Source: Dryocola sp051307055 (GTDB lineage Bacteria > Pseudomonadota > Gammaproteobacteria > Enterobacterales > Enterobacteriaceae). Taken from it: a stretch of 64,000 nucleotides of DNA. Each line of letters opens with the position of its first letter. The stretch's first letter is position 1. The notes below the pieces were generated by a model that was given only the letters and a program-made list of their open reading frames with translations, was not told the origin of the DNA and ran no database searches. Both the position numbers and the translations under genes were made by a program. Shown in pieces: positions 53,317 to 61,976 of this stretch. The stretch spans positions 3,658,001 through 3,722,000 of the forward strand of contig NZ_CP149994.1 in the NCBI RefSeq assembly GCF_051307055.1, given 5' to 3'.

Positions 53317-56172
53317 ATGGAAAAGACATATAACCCGCAAGATATCGAACAGCCGCTTTACGAGCACTGGGAACAGCAGGGCTACTTTAAGCCAAGTGGC
53401 GATACCAGCCAGCAAAGCTTCTGCATCATGATCCCGCCGCCGAACGTCACCGGCAGTTTGCATATGGGTCACGCCTTCCAGCAGACGATCATGGACACCA
53501 TGATCCGCTACCAGCGCATGCAGGGCAAAAACACCCTGTGGCAGGCGGGGACCGACCACGCGGGCATCGCGACCCAGATGGTCGTCGAGCGCAAGATTGC
53601 CACCGAAGAGGGTAAAACGCGCCACGATTACGGCCGCGACGCCTTTATCGATAAGATCTGGCAGTGGAAGGCGGAGTCTGGCGGCACCATCACCCGTCAG
53701 ATGCGTCGTCTTGGCAACTCCGTCGACTGGGAGCGCGAGCGCTTCACCATGGACGAAGGCCTGTCCAACGCGGTGAAAGAGGTATTCGTCCGCCTGTACA
53801 AAGAAGACCTGATTTATCGCGGCAAACGCCTGGTAAACTGGGATCCGAAGCTGCGCACCGCGATTTCCGATCTGGAAGTTGAAAACCGCGAGTCCAAAGG
53901 CTCCATGTGGCACCTGCGTTATCCGCTGGCCGACGGCGCAAAAACTGCCGACGGCAAAGATTATCTGATTGTGGCAACCACCCGTCCGGAAACCGTACTC
54001 GGCGATACCGGCGTGGCCGTTAACCCGGAAGATCCGCGTTACAAAGATTTGATCGGTAAATACGTGGTGCTGCCGCTGGTCAACCGCCGCATTCCAGTTG
54101 TTGGCGACGAACACGCCGACATGGAAAAAGGCACCGGCTGCGTGAAGATCACCCCGGCACACGACTTCAATGACTATGAAGTTAGCCGCCGTCACGCCCT
54201 GCCGATGATCAACATCCTGACCTTCGACGGCGATATCCGCGAAGCGGCCGAAGTATTTGATACCAACGGCGAAGAATCTACCGTTTACAGCAGCGACATC
54301 CCGGCGGAATTCCGGAAGCTGGAGCGTTTTGCCGCGCGCAAAGCCGTTGTTGCTAAATTCGATGAGCTGGGCCTGCTTGACGAAATCAAGCCGCACGACC
54401 TGACCGTGCCTTACGGCGACCGCGGCGGCGTGGTTATCGAACCGATGCTGACCGACCAGTGGTACGTGCGTACGGCGCCGCTGGCGAAAGTGGCGGTAGA
54501 AGCCGTTGAACAGGGCGAAATCCAGTTCGTGCCTAAGCAGTACGAAAACATGTACTTCTCCTGGATGCGCGATATTCAGGACTGGTGTATCTCCCGTCAG
54601 CTCTGGTGGGGCCACCGCATTCCGGCCTGGTACGACGCCGAAGGCAACGTTTACGTTGGCCGTAACGAAGCGGAAGTGCGCGCTGAAAACAACCTGGGCG
54701 CGGACGTTGCGCTTAACCAGGACGAAGACGTGCTGGACACCTGGTTCTCCTCCGGACTGTGGACGTTCTCCACTTTAGGCTGGCCTGAAAACACCGAAGC
54801 GCTGCGTACCTTCCACCCGACCAGCGTAATGGTCAGCGGCTTCGACATTATCTTCTTCTGGATTGCGCGCATGATCATGCTGACCATGCACTTCATCAAG
54901 GATGAAGACGGCAAGCCGCAGGTTCCGTTTAAAACCGTTTATATGACCGGGCTTATCCGCGATGACGAAGGGCAGAAAATGTCCAAGTCTAAGGGTAACG
55001 TTATCGATCCGCTGGATATGGTTGACGGCATCTCCCTGGAAGATCTGCTCGAGAAGCGCACCGGCAACATGATGCAGCCGCAGCTGGCGGAGAAAATCCG
55101 CAAGCGCACCGAGAAGCAGTTCCCGAACGGCATTGAGCCGCACGGCACCGATGCGCTGCGCTTTACGCTTGCGGCGCTGGCTTCCACCGGTCGCGATATC
55201 AACTGGGACATGAAGCGTCTGGAAGGCTACCGTAACTTCTGTAACAAGCTATGGAACGCCAGCCGTTTCGTGCTAATGAACACCGAAGAGCAGGACTGCG
55301 GCTTTGAAAGCGGCGAGCTGGTGCTGTCTCTGGCCGATCGCTGGATTCTGGCCGAGTTTAACCGCACCGTGAAGGCGTACCGTGAAGCGCTGGACAGCTA
55401 TCGCTTTGATATCGCAGCCGGCATCCTGTATGAATTCACCTGGAACCAGTTCTGCGACTGGTATCTGGAGCTGACCAAGCCGGTGATGAACGGCGGTTCT
55501 GAAGCCGAACTGCGCGGCACCCGCAATACGCTGGTGAACGTGCTGGAAGGTCTGTTGCGCCTTGCGCATCCGATCATTCCATTCATCACCGAAACCATCT
55601 GGCAGCGCGTGAAAGTGCTCAAAGGCATCAGCGACGATACCATCATGCTTCAGCCATTCCCGGCGTATAACAGCGCTCAGGACGATGAAGCCGCGTTTGC
55701 GGATACGGAGTGGCTGAAAGATGTGATCACCGCGGTACGTAATATTCGTGCCGAGATGAACATCGCGCCGGGTAAACGTCTGGAAGTGCTGCTGCGCGGC
55801 TGTAGCGAAGAAGCGGTCCGTCGCGTGAGCGACAACCGCACCTTCCTGCAAAACCTGGCGCGCCTGGAAAGCATCACCATCCTGCCGGTTGATGATAAAG
55901 GTCCGGTTTCCGTGACCAAAATTATCGACGGCGCAGAGCTGCTGATCCCGATGGCGGGCCTGGTGGACAAAGCCGCCGAGATTGAACGTCTGGCAAAAGA
56001 AATGGCGAAGATCGAAATCGAGATCGGCAAAATCGAAGGCAAGCTGTCCAACGAAGGCTTTGTAGCGCGTGCGCCGGCAGAGGTGGTGGCTAAAGAGCGT
56101 GAGCGTCTGGCTGGTTTCGCCGATGCGAAGGCGAAGCTGATTGAACAGCAGGCCGTTATTGCCGCGCTGTAG
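53317..56172 (+). CDS. valS: Valyl-tRNA synthetase
   Basis: ValS is a class I aminoacyl-tRNA synthetase that charges tRNA-Val and edits Thr. The 951-residue length equals E. coli ValS. The HIGH-type motif is HMGH (residues 49-52), the KMSKS loop is GQKMSKSKGN near residue 553, the CP1 editing domain spans about 190-330 (TTRPETVLGDTGVAVNPEDP), and a C-terminal coiled coil covers about 880-951 (EIERLAKEMAKIEIEIGKIE). It follows holC closely, as in E. coli, and ends at a strong terminator. Confidence 0.98.
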   Translation: MEKTYNPQDIEQPLYEHWEQQGYFKPSGDTSQQSFCIMIPPPNVTGSLHMGHAFQQTIMDTMIRYQRMQGKNTLWQAGTDHAGIATQMVVERKIATEEGKTRHDYGRDAFIDKIWQWKAESGGTITRQMRRLGNSVDWERERFTMDEGLSNAVKEVFVRLYKEDLIYRGKRLVNWDPKLRTAISDLEVENRESKGSMWHLRYPLADGAKTADGKDYLIVATTRPETVLGDTGVAVNPEDPRYKDLIGKYVVLPLVNRRIPVVGDEHADMEKGTGCVKITPAHDFNDYEVSRRHALPMINILTFDGDIREAAEVFDTNGEESTVYSSDIPAEFRKLERFAARKAVVAKFDELGLLDEIKPHDLTVPYGDRGGVVIEPMLTDQWYVRTAPLAKVAVEAVEQGEIQFVPKQYENMYFSWMRDIQDWCISRQLWWGHRIPAWYDAEGNVYVGRNEAEVRAENNLGADVALNQDEDVLDTWFSSGLWTFSTLGWPENTEALRTFHPTSVMVSGFDIIFFWIARMIMLTMHFIKDEDGKPQVPFKTVYMTGLIRDDEGQKMSKSKGNVIDPLDMVDGISLEDLLEKRTGNMMQPQLAEKIRKRTEKQFPNGIEPHGTDALRFTLAALASTGRDINWDMKRLEGYRNFCNKLWNASRFVLMNTEEQDCGFESGELVLSLADRWILAEFNRTVKAYREALDSYRFDIAAGILYEFTWNQFCDWYLELTKPVMNGGSEAELRGTRNTLVNVLEGLLRLAHPIIPFITETIWQRVKVLKGISDDTIMLQPFPAYNSAQDDEAAFADTEWLKDVITAVRNIRAEMNIAPGKRLEVLLRGCSEEAVRRVSDNRTFLQNLARLESITILPVDDKGPVSVTKIIDGAELLIPMAGLVDKAAEIERLAKEMAKIEIEIGKIEGKLSNEGFVARAPAEVVAKERERLAGFADAKAKLIEQQAVIAAL

Positions 56173-56189
56173 CTGAGCCGCTAAACGTA

Positions 56190-56218
56190 AAAAGCCGGGA
56201 GTAATCCCGGCTTTTTTA
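56190..56218 (+). terminator. Terminator of valS
   Basis: AGCCGGGA, loop GTAA, TCCCGGCT, then TTTTTT. It lies about 20 bp after the valS stop. Confidence 0.92.
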
Positions 56219-56235
56219 TATTTTCAAAAACTTGC

Positions 56236-56652
56236 TCAAGTTTCTTCGAATAATTTTTCGATGGCGCGGGTTGGATAGAAAAGGGAATTTTCGTTTTCAC
56301 CAACCAAAGGGATAAAACAGAGTTTTGTACAGAAGCGCTTAGCCCGATCGTTCAGCGCGTCCACAAACATGCCATGTACACCAGCCGCTTGTGATGCCAG
56401 AGAAACAACCTTCATGGCATGAGTCACCAGCATCGTTCCCCCTGCCTGCCCCTGTAAATCTTTATGAACCGCCGGACGCCCTGACGTCACGCCGGGTACA
56501 TTTGCATAAGGGATTTTTCTCTGCTGAGTTTCTGATGGCAGCATCTCTTTTTCGAAGCAGCTTCCGGACAACGTATAGTAGCCCAACGCTTTTGGCCCTA
56601 TATCGGCAGTAACGAGCACATATCCACGTAAAATCCCCCCGCCATGTTTCAT
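56236..56652 (-). pseudogene. Decayed GNAT-type toxin (TacT/AtaT-like), no antitoxin
   Basis: The frame reads GYVLVTADIGPKALGYYTLS, then ANVPGVTSGRPAVHKDLQGQ, AGGTMLVTHAMKVV and GMFVDALNDRAKRF. This resembles the C-terminal two thirds of GNAT acetyltransferase toxins that acetylate aminoacyl-tRNA. The N-terminal 35-40 residues of the family are missing: the apparent start MKHGGGILRG is not family-like, and the sequence just upstream continues in another frame. The acetyl-CoA loop, normally (R/Q)-x-x-G-x-G, reads QGQAGG, with SGRPAVH where LGRLAVD is usual. No DUF1778-type antitoxin precedes it. It is most likely inactive; a short active form cannot be excluded. Confidence 0.7.
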
Positions 56653-56726
56653 AACTCACATGTTGCACGGAAGAACCAAGAGTGCTATTAACTCGCCCTA
56701 CGTCCCAAAGAATCATGAGTTAAATG

Positions 56727-57230
56727 ATGAACATTGCTGCTCCGGTCGATCTTGCCCTGCGCAGGATTTCCGCCCATGACAATCCTGCGATCGCCCGCGT
56801 GATCCGCGAGGTGTCCGCTGAATATGGCTTAACCGCCGATAAAGGCTATACCGTGGCGGATCCTAATCTGGATGAGCTTTATCAGCTCTACAGCAAACCT
56901 GGTCACGCTTACTGGGTGGTCGAGCTGGAAGGTAAAGTCGTTGGCGGCGGCGGTGTAGCGCCTTTGTCCTGTAGCGAACCCGATATCTGCGAACTACAGA
57001 AAATGTATTTCCTGCCGGCGGTGCGCGGCAAAGGCCTGGCGAAGCGGCTGGCATTACAGGCAATGGATTTTGCCCGCGAGCAGGGCTTTAAGCGCTGCTA
57101 TCTGGAAACCACCGCTTTTCTGACCGAAGCCATCGCGCTGTATGAACGTCTGGGCTTCGAGCATATTTCCGAACCGCTCGGCTGTACCGGGCACGTGGAC
57201 TGCGAAGTCAGGATGCTCAAAGCGCTTTAA
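56727..57230 (+). CDS. yjgM: GNAT family N-acetyltransferase YjgM
   Basis: The 167-residue product is a GCN5-related acetyltransferase close to E. coli YjgM. Its segments YGLTADKGYTVADPNLDELY and ICELQKMYFLPAVRGKGLAK are conserved; the latter contains the acetyl-CoA pyrophosphate motif RGKGLAK. ETTAFLTEAIALYERLGFEH is motif B. The substrate is not established from sequence. Two ATG codons are adjacent (56724 and 56727); the second gives the E. coli length and better spacing from ATGAGTTAA. It is convergent with miaE, ending 4 bp past the miaE stop. Confidence 0.9.
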   Translation: MNIAAPVDLALRRISAHDNPAIARVIREVSAEYGLTADKGYTVADPNLDELYQLYSKPGHAYWVVELEGKVVGGGGVAPLSCSEPDICELQKMYFLPAVRGKGLAKRLALQAMDFAREQGFKRCYLETTAFLTEAIALYERLGFEHISEPLGCTGHVDCEVRMLKAL

Positions 57231-57985
57231 ACGGGTACGCCGCTATGAAAACGGAATTCGTTGTCGGAGCCCGAGATTAACGCAGCTTCCACTTCACCAA
57301 AAAAACGTACCCGATCGCTGATATCGCCACCGGCGATAAGTTCTGCAAGGGCAAGGTAATCCTGATAATGGCGCGCTTCTGAACGCAGCAGGGACAAATA
57401 AAACTTCTGCAGTTCGCAGTCCAGATGCGGCGCTAAAGCAGCAAAACGCTCGCATGAGCGGGCCTCGATATAAGCGCCGCAGATAAGCTTGTCGATAAGC
57501 ATCACCGGCTCGTGAGTACGCGCTTCGCTCAGCAGAGCTTTAGCGTAGCGGCTGGCGGTAATTTTCACGTAGGGAATATTACGGGCAATCATCAGCTCGC
57601 GCACCTGCCAGAAATGATGCAGCTCTTCCTTGATAAGCAAAACCATACTATCGATAAGCGCTTGCCCCCAAATTGTGCGCGTTTTGGGCATCACGCTTTT
57701 GCTCAGGCCTTTATGCAGCGCGATAAAATCCGGCTCGGCCCCTTCACGGAAGGTAAAGTCTTCATAAGGCTTCAGCCACTCCAGCAGCGCCTGGGCGCTG
57801 GATTTATCAGCGACGTATTTGCGGATCAGCAGCATGGCGGTTTGCGCGGCTTTGAGTTCGCAGACCATATGGTCGGTAAGCAGCAGGGGAAGATGTTCAG
57901 GCTTGCGAGCTTTGTCTATCCACGCCGCAGGCGTCGGACAATGCAGGAAATTCAGGACCGGGGAAAGCAGTTCGGGGTAGTTCAT
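57227..57985 (-). CDS. miaE: tRNA-(ms2io6A37) hydroxylase MiaE
   Basis: MiaE hydroxylates the isopentenyl group of 2-methylthio-N6-isopentenyladenosine-37 in UNN-decoding tRNAs using a non-haem diiron centre. The 252-residue product has the helical-bundle metal motifs: one in DHMVCELKAAQTAM, EELHHFWQVRELM, YIEARSCERF and SEARHYQDYL, each supplying Glu/His ligands. MiaE occurs in Salmonella and Klebsiella but is absent from E. coli K-12, so its presence helps exclude E. coli. It overlaps yjgM by 4 bp at the 3' ends and lies between yjgM and rraB. Confidence 0.93.
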   Translation of the reverse strand: MNYPELLSPVLNFLHCPTPAAWIDKARKPEHLPLLLTDHMVCELKAAQTAMLLIRKYVADKSSAQALLEWLKPYEDFTFREGAEPDFIALHKGLSKSVMPKTRTIWGQALIDSMVLLIKEELHHFWQVRELMIARNIPYVKITASRYAKALLSEARTHEPVMLIDKLICGAYIEARSCERFAALAPHLDCELQKFYLSLLRSEARHYQDYLALAELIAGGDISDRVRFFGEVEAALISGSDNEFRFHSGVPV

Positions 57986-58042
57986 GATTGCGTATTCATG
58001 GCTGACAAAAATGCAGCGGCGGAAGCCGCTGCACGGAAGGGA

Positions 58043-58468
58043 TCAGTGACGCACTCCGTCGTCGTCTTCATCCACGTAATCTTCTTCTTCGCCTTCTTCA
58101 CCTTCTTCGCCGTTCGGATCTTCGTAGTAGGTGCCCCAGCCGTCGTATTCCACGCCAAATTTCTCGGCAAGGTTCAGCAGCTGTTCAACCTGCTCATCCA
58201 GCAGTTCAGCCTTCAGGGCGCATTCGCTCAGCACGTCGCAGCAGATGACGGTATCGCCCTCTTCCACTTCGAGCTCTTCCGGATCGGTGACTTCATATCC
58301 CATTTTGAAGGCTTCAACCGCTGCTTTTTCCAGGGTTTCGAAGTCGTCTGCAGAAAGGTGATGTTCGATGGTGTACAGCGCGTCCGGATCGCTGCCATCT
58401 TCCAGTAATTCTTCAATAATCAAACGCGTTTCTTCGCGCTGCTCTTCCAGCAGTTCTGGATTTGCCAT
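58043..58468 (-). CDS. rraB: Ribonuclease E inhibitor RraB
   Basis: RraB binds the C-terminal scaffold region of RNase E and reduces its action on a subset of mRNAs. The 141-residue acidic product MANPELLEEQREETRLIIEE matches E. coli RraB (138 residues). The core fold includes DFETLEKAAVEAFKMGYEVT and FGVEYDGWGTYYEDPN, and the C-terminus is a long Glu/Asp/Gly run (GEEGEEGEEEDYVDEDDD). GAGGAAAGGGCC precedes the ATG at 58468, while the open frame upstream to 58579 runs into the argF control region. It is divergent from argF. Confidence 0.95.
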   Translation of the reverse strand: MANPELLEEQREETRLIIEELLEDGSDPDALYTIEHHLSADDFETLEKAAVEAFKMGYEVTDPEELEVEEGDTVICCDVLSECALKAELLDEQVEQLLNLAEKFGVEYDGWGTYYEDPNGEEGEEGEEEDYVDEDDDGVRH

Positions 58469-58566
58469 GGCCCTTTCCTCAATGTGTCGGCAGATACTTC
58501 TATTTTCACACACGCATCGGTTTGCCTCCACCTTTCCCGCGAAAGATTTGCGGCGCGGGGGTTGCA

Positions 58567-58605
58567 AATGAATATTCATACATATAAATTGAATTTTAAT
58601 TCAAT
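58567..58605 (+). promoter_or_regulatory. Pair of ARG boxes (ArgR operators) upstream of argF
   Basis: Two 18-bp sites are separated by 3 bp: AATGAATATTCATACATA at 58567-58584 and the perfect palindrome ATTGAATTTTAATTCAAT at 58588-58605. Tandem ARG boxes with 3-bp spacing are the standard binding site of the ArgR hexamer. They lie 28 bp before the argF start, so arginine repression of argF is strongly expected. Confidence 0.93.
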
Positions 58606-58632
58606 AAGTGGCATGAGCCATGTGAGGAAAAG

Positions 58633-59640
58633 ATGAGTCACTTTTATCAAAAACACTTTCTTAAATTACTGGATTTTACCCCTGCGCAGCTTCATGAATT
58701 ATTAGCTCTTTCCGCAAAGCTCAAGGCCGATAAGAAAAAAGGGAAAGAAACTCAAAAACTTATCGGTAAAAACATCGCGCTCATCTTCGAAAAAGACTCA
58801 ACCCGCACAAGATGCTCTTTCGAAGTTGCCGCTTATGACCAGGGCGCGCGCGTCACCTGGCTCGGCCCAAGCGGTAGCCAGATTGGGCATAAAGAATCAA
58901 TTAAAGATACCGCGCGCGTGCTGGGCAGGATATACGACGGCATTCAGTATCGCGGCTACGGCCAGGAGACTGTCGAAACCCTCGCTGAATTTGCCGGCGT
59001 GCCGGTATGGAATGGCCTGACAAATGAATTCCATCCCACGCAGCTGCTGGCCGATTTGCTGACCATGCAGGAACATCTGCCCGGCAAAGCATTCAATGAG
59101 ATGACGCTGGTCTATACCGGCGATGCCCGCAACAATATGGGCAACTCCATGCTGGAGGCCGCCGCGCTGACCGGGCTGGATCTTCGCCTTGTGGCGCCGA
59201 AAGCCTGCTGGCCGGATGAAAAGCTGGTCGCCGAATGCCAGTCGCTGGCCGAACAAACCGGCGGCAAAATCACGCTGACCGAAGACGTTGCTGCCGGCGT
59301 AAAAGGCGCGGACTTCATTTATACCGACGTATGGGTATCAATGGGCGAAGCCAAAGAGAAATGGGCTGAACGCATCAAGCTGCTGCGTCCTTATCAGGTT
59401 AACAGCGCCATGCTTAAGCTTACGGGCAACCCGCAGGTTAAATTCCTGCACTGCCTGCCGGCTTTCCACGACGACCAGACGACGCTAGGTAAACAGATGG
59501 CGGAGCAGTATGGATTGCAGGGCGGAATGGAAGTTACGGATGAAGTGTTTGAATCGCCGAACAGCGTAGTCTTCGATCAGGCGGAAAACCGCATGCATAC
59601 TATCAAGGCGGTAATGGTAGCGACGCTGGCGAAACTGTAA
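58633..59640 (+). CDS. argF: Ornithine carbamoyltransferase
   Basis: The enzyme makes citrulline from ornithine and carbamoyl phosphate in arginine synthesis. The 335-residue product has the carbamoyl phosphate site STRTRCSFEVAA (about 55-66), HPTQLLADLLTMQEH (about 134), the ornithine site DVWVSMGE, and the catalytic Cys in FLHCLPAFHDD. The locus, next to rraB and near pyrBI, corresponds to E. coli argI. GTGAGGAAAAG precedes the ATG. Two ARG boxes stand directly upstream. It is followed by an inverted REP pair. Confidence 0.97.
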   Translation: MSHFYQKHFLKLLDFTPAQLHELLALSAKLKADKKKGKETQKLIGKNIALIFEKDSTRTRCSFEVAAYDQGARVTWLGPSGSQIGHKESIKDTARVLGRIYDGIQYRGYGQETVETLAEFAGVPVWNGLTNEFHPTQLLADLLTMQEHLPGKAFNEMTLVYTGDARNNMGNSMLEAAALTGLDLRLVAPKACWPDEKLVAECQSLAEQTGGKITLTEDVAAGVKGADFIYTDVWVSMGEAKEKWAERIKLLRPYQVNSAMLKLTGNPQVKFLHCLPAFHDDQTTLGKQMAEQYGLQGGMEVTDEVFESPNSVVFDQAENRMHTIKAVMVATLAKL

Positions 59641-59648
59641 CAGGGAAT

Positions 59649-59720
59649 GGCGGATGGCGCTTGCGCTTATCCGCCCTCCCATCCAGCTCAGGCAGGTCGG
59701 TAAGCGCGGCGCCACCCGAT
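59649..59720. repeat. Inverted pair of REP elements between argF and tabA
   Basis: GGCGGATGGCGC...TTATCCGCC at 59649-59677 and GCAGGTCGGTAAGC...CCACCCGAT at 59692-59720 face each other between the convergent 3' ends of argF and tabA. Confidence 0.85.
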
Positions 59721-59735
59721 AAACTAGCTAACCGT

Positions 59736-60188
59736 TTACGCCACTAAAAGCTTCACTACAACCTTACGCACCGCAGCCGGTTCGCCCACCGCGCACAGCG
59801 GCTTATGCACCTCGCCCGGATAGAACACCACAAAATCCCCTTCGCTTAACACCACCGTTTTTTCCTGCTCGCCTTCCGCCAGGAACGCAATGTCTTTGTC
59901 CGCCAGCCAGTCGGTATCAGGTTTGCCTGCGGGCAGGCAGCTGAAGGTCATGCCTTCCTGGCCACGCATTACGATCTGAATATCCAGGTAACGCCGGTGG
60001 AACTCGGCTTTACGCTCGGCAGCAGGCTGCGTGCTGTCTTCTGAAACCAGCATAAACAGCCGGTTGCCGTCGATATCATGCTTGCCGACCGGCGTTTGCG
60101 CGGTGATGTGCTGTTTAACGTGCTCGATGGCCTGGCGCAGCTCTTCAGGAAGCCAGTTTTGCAAAGCATGAATGTTGCCGATAATCAT
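59736..60188 (-). CDS. tabA: Biofilm-related protein TabA (YhcH/YjgK/YiaL family)
   Basis: The 150-residue product MIIGNIHALQNWLPEELRQA is close to E. coli TabA (YjgK) over its whole length. The family is a cupin-like double-stranded beta-helix; the metal site is suggested by the RYLDIQIVMRGQEG segment and by EVHKP near residue 127. In E. coli TabA affects biofilm formation and toxin-antitoxin behaviour; the enzymatic activity is unclear, though relatives act on sialic acid-type sugars. It lies between argF and pyrL on the minus strand, divergent from pyrL-pyrBI. Confidence 0.92.
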   Translation of the reverse strand: MIIGNIHALQNWLPEELRQAIEHVKQHITAQTPVGKHDIDGNRLFMLVSEDSTQPAAERKAEFHRRYLDIQIVMRGQEGMTFSCLPAGKPDTDWLADKDIAFLAEGEQEKTVVLSEGDFVVFYPGEVHKPLCAVGEPAAVRKVVVKLLVA

Positions 60189-60369
60189 AGCGTTCAGTCC
60201 AATTTTGAAACAGTGTTTTATAAATACTTTTATACGAGACTTCGCTTTTTATCGCCACGGTTTTTTCACCAAAACCTGTGCTGGCGCATGTTTATTACGA
60301 AAGACGATATCACCTCGCCTGATTGCATAATTGTGTGAATTTACCGCTTGAAGTGTGCATGCACGCGCG

Positions 60370-60375
60370 TATAAT
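60370..60375 (+). promoter_or_regulatory. -10 box of the pyrLBI promoter
   Basis: TATAAT lies 25 bp before pyrL. A TTGAAG at 60349-60354 is a possible -35, with a short 15-bp spacer. The G+C-rich stretch GCGCC around the expected start site is noticeable. Confidence 0.7.
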
Positions 60376-60400
60376 GCGCCACAATTTGCCGGGAGGAAGC

Positions 60401-60544
60401 ATGGTTCAGCGTGTTGAAAAAATTGCCACACCTCGTCGTCTGAAAGACGATGCGACGCCGTTTTCTTTCCGTTGCTTCAATCAATTTCAAAGGCCCCTCG
60501 TTGAGGGGCCTTTTTTTTGCCCGACGCCCGAGAACAGGAGATAA
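60401..60544 (+). CDS. pyrL: pyrBI operon leader peptide PyrL
   Basis: The leader frame starts at ATG 60401, behind GGGAGGAAGC, and encodes 47 residues beginning MVQRVEKIATPRRLKDDATP, with FFCPTPENRR at the end. Only the MVQ start and the GPFFCP segment resemble E. coli PyrL, which is normal for this leader. It reads through the attenuator hairpin and stops 2 bp before pyrB. In the model, slow UTP-limited transcription of the U-rich stretch lets the ribosome catch up and disrupt the terminator, so pyrBI is expressed when UTP is low. Confidence 0.9.
   Translation: MVQRVEKIATPRRLKDDATPFSFRCFNQFQRPLVEGPFFCPTPENRR
60490..60518 (+). terminator. pyrBI attenuator
   Basis: AAGGCCCCTC, loop GTT, GAGGGGCCTT followed by TTTTTT forms a strong terminator inside pyrL, 29 bp before pyrB. 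A U-rich pausing stretch (CCGTTTTCTTTCCGTT) precedes it. Both are the elements of UTP-sensitive attenuation. Confidence 0.93.
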
Positions 60545-60546
60545 AC

Positions 60547-61479
60547 ATGGCTAACCCGCTGTATCAAAAACATATCATTTCCATAAACGATCTCAGTCGT
60601 GAAGAGCTTGAACTGGTGCTGTCTACCGCGGCGAAACTGAAAGCGAACCCGCAGCCGGAGCTGCTCAGGCACAAGGTTATCGCCAGCTGTTTTTTTGAGG
60701 CCTCCACGCGCACTCGTCTCTCGTTCGAAACCTCCATTCACCGCCTGGGCGCATCCGTTGTGGGCTTCTCCGACAGCAGCAATACGTCGCTTGGCAAAAA
60801 AGGCGAAACGCTGGCGGATACCATCTCCGTTATCAGCACCTACGTCGACGCCATCGTGATGCGCCACCCGCAGGAAGGCGCTGCGCGTCTGGCGACTGAA
60901 TTTTCCGGCAGCGTGCCGATTCTGAATGCCGGCGACGGCGCAAACCAGCATCCGACCCAGACGCTGCTCGACCTGTTCACCATTCAGGAAACGCAGGGGC
61001 GCCTGGAAAACCTGCATATCGCGATGGTTGGCGATCTGAAGTACGGCCGCACCGTGCATTCCCTGGCGCAGGCGTTGGCGAAATTCAGCGGCAACCGCTT
61101 CTACTTTATCGCGCCGAATGCGCTGGCGATGCCGAAGTACATCCTCGATATGCTGGATGAGAAAGGCATTGCGTGGAGCTGCCACGAAGCTATCGACGAT
61201 GTGGTGACAGAGCTGGATATTCTGTATATGACCCGCGTGCAGAAAGAGCGCCTCGACCCTTCTGAATACGCCAATGTGAAAGCCCAGTTTGTGCTGCGCG
61301 CGGCAGACCTGGCAGGCGCCCGCGAAAACATGAAGGTTCTGCATCCGCTGCCGCGCGTGGATGAAATCACCACCGACGTGGATAAAACGCCTCACGCCTG
61401 GTATTTCCAGCAGGCAGGCAACGGCATTTTTGCTCGCCAGGCGCTGCTGGCGCTGGTGTTGAATCGCGAACTGGCTTAA
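60547..61479 (+). CDS. pyrB: Aspartate carbamoyltransferase catalytic subunit
   Basis: PyrB condenses carbamoyl phosphate and aspartate to carbamoyl aspartate, the first committed pyrimidine step. The 310-residue protein starts MANPLYQKHIISINDLSREE. The carbamoyl phosphate motif is FEASTRTRLSFE (about 50), the mobile 80s loop follows with Ser and Lys in SLGKKGE, then HPTQTLLDLFTIQ (about 134) and HPLPRVDEI (about 265). AACAGGAGATAAAC provides the ribosome binding site. It overlaps no gene and lies 16 bp before pyrI. Paired with PyrI it forms the allosteric dodecamer. Confidence 0.98.
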   Translation: MANPLYQKHIISINDLSREELELVLSTAAKLKANPQPELLRHKVIASCFFEASTRTRLSFETSIHRLGASVVGFSDSSNTSLGKKGETLADTISVISTYVDAIVMRHPQEGAARLATEFSGSVPILNAGDGANQHPTQTLLDLFTIQETQGRLENLHIAMVGDLKYGRTVHSLAQALAKFSGNRFYFIAPNALAMPKYILDMLDEKGIAWSCHEAIDDVVTELDILYMTRVQKERLDPSEYANVKAQFVLRAADLAGARENMKVLHPLPRVDEITTDVDKTPHAWYFQQAGNGIFARQALLALVLNRELA

Positions 61480-61495
61480 GTGAGAGGAAAAAGAG

Positions 61496-61957
61496 ATGAC
61501 GCACGATAACAAATTACAGGTTGAAGCCATTAAACGCGGCACGGTTATCGATCATATCCCGGCGCAGGTAGGCTTTAAGCTGCTGACGCTGTTCCAGCTG
61601 ACCGAAACCGAGCAGCGCATCACCATCGGCCTGAACCTGCCTTCCCGCGAGCAGGGCCGCAAAGATCTGATTAAAATTGAGAACACCTTCCTGACCGACG
61701 AGCAGGTAAACCAGCTGGCCCTGTACGCGCCGCACGCCACCGTCAACCGCATCGACGAGTATGAAGTGGTCGGCAAGAGCCGCCCGACGTTGCCAGAACG
61801 CATCGACAAGGTGCTGGTCTGTCCGAACAGCAACTGCATCAGCCGCAGCGAGCCGGTTTACTCCTCGTTCGCGGTGAAAAAGCGCGGCGAAGAGATCAGC
61901 CTGAAGTGCAAATACTGCGAGAAAGAGTTCGCTCATCATGTGGTACTGGCCGATTAG
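61496..61957 (+). CDS. pyrI: Aspartate carbamoyltransferase regulatory subunit
   Basis: PyrI binds CTP, UTP and ATP and links the PyrB trimers. The 153-residue product has the N-terminal allosteric domain (LQVEAIKRGTVIDHIPAQVG) and the C-terminal zinc domain with Cys109, Cys114, Cys138 and Cys141, the same numbering as E. coli PyrI. GAGAGGAAAAAG precedes the start. It is the last gene of the pyrLBI operon and is followed by a hairpin. Confidence 0.98.
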   Translation: MTHDNKLQVEAIKRGTVIDHIPAQVGFKLLTLFQLTETEQRITIGLNLPSREQGRKDLIKIENTFLTDEQVNQLALYAPHATVNRIDEYEVVGKSRPTLPERIDKVLVCPNSNCISRSEPVYSSFAVKKRGEEISLKCKYCEKEFAHHVVLAD

Positions 61958-61976
61958 CGCAACCGCTAATGACAAC

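Noticed and set aside
52903..54615. 570-codon open frame on the minus strand opposite holC and valS
   Set aside because: Antisense shadow of two strongly conserved genes in GC-rich DNA; no ribosome binding site and no family resemblance.
60487..61542. 351-codon open frame opposite pyrB
   Set aside because: Antisense shadow of pyrB crossing the attenuator; no plausible start or motif.
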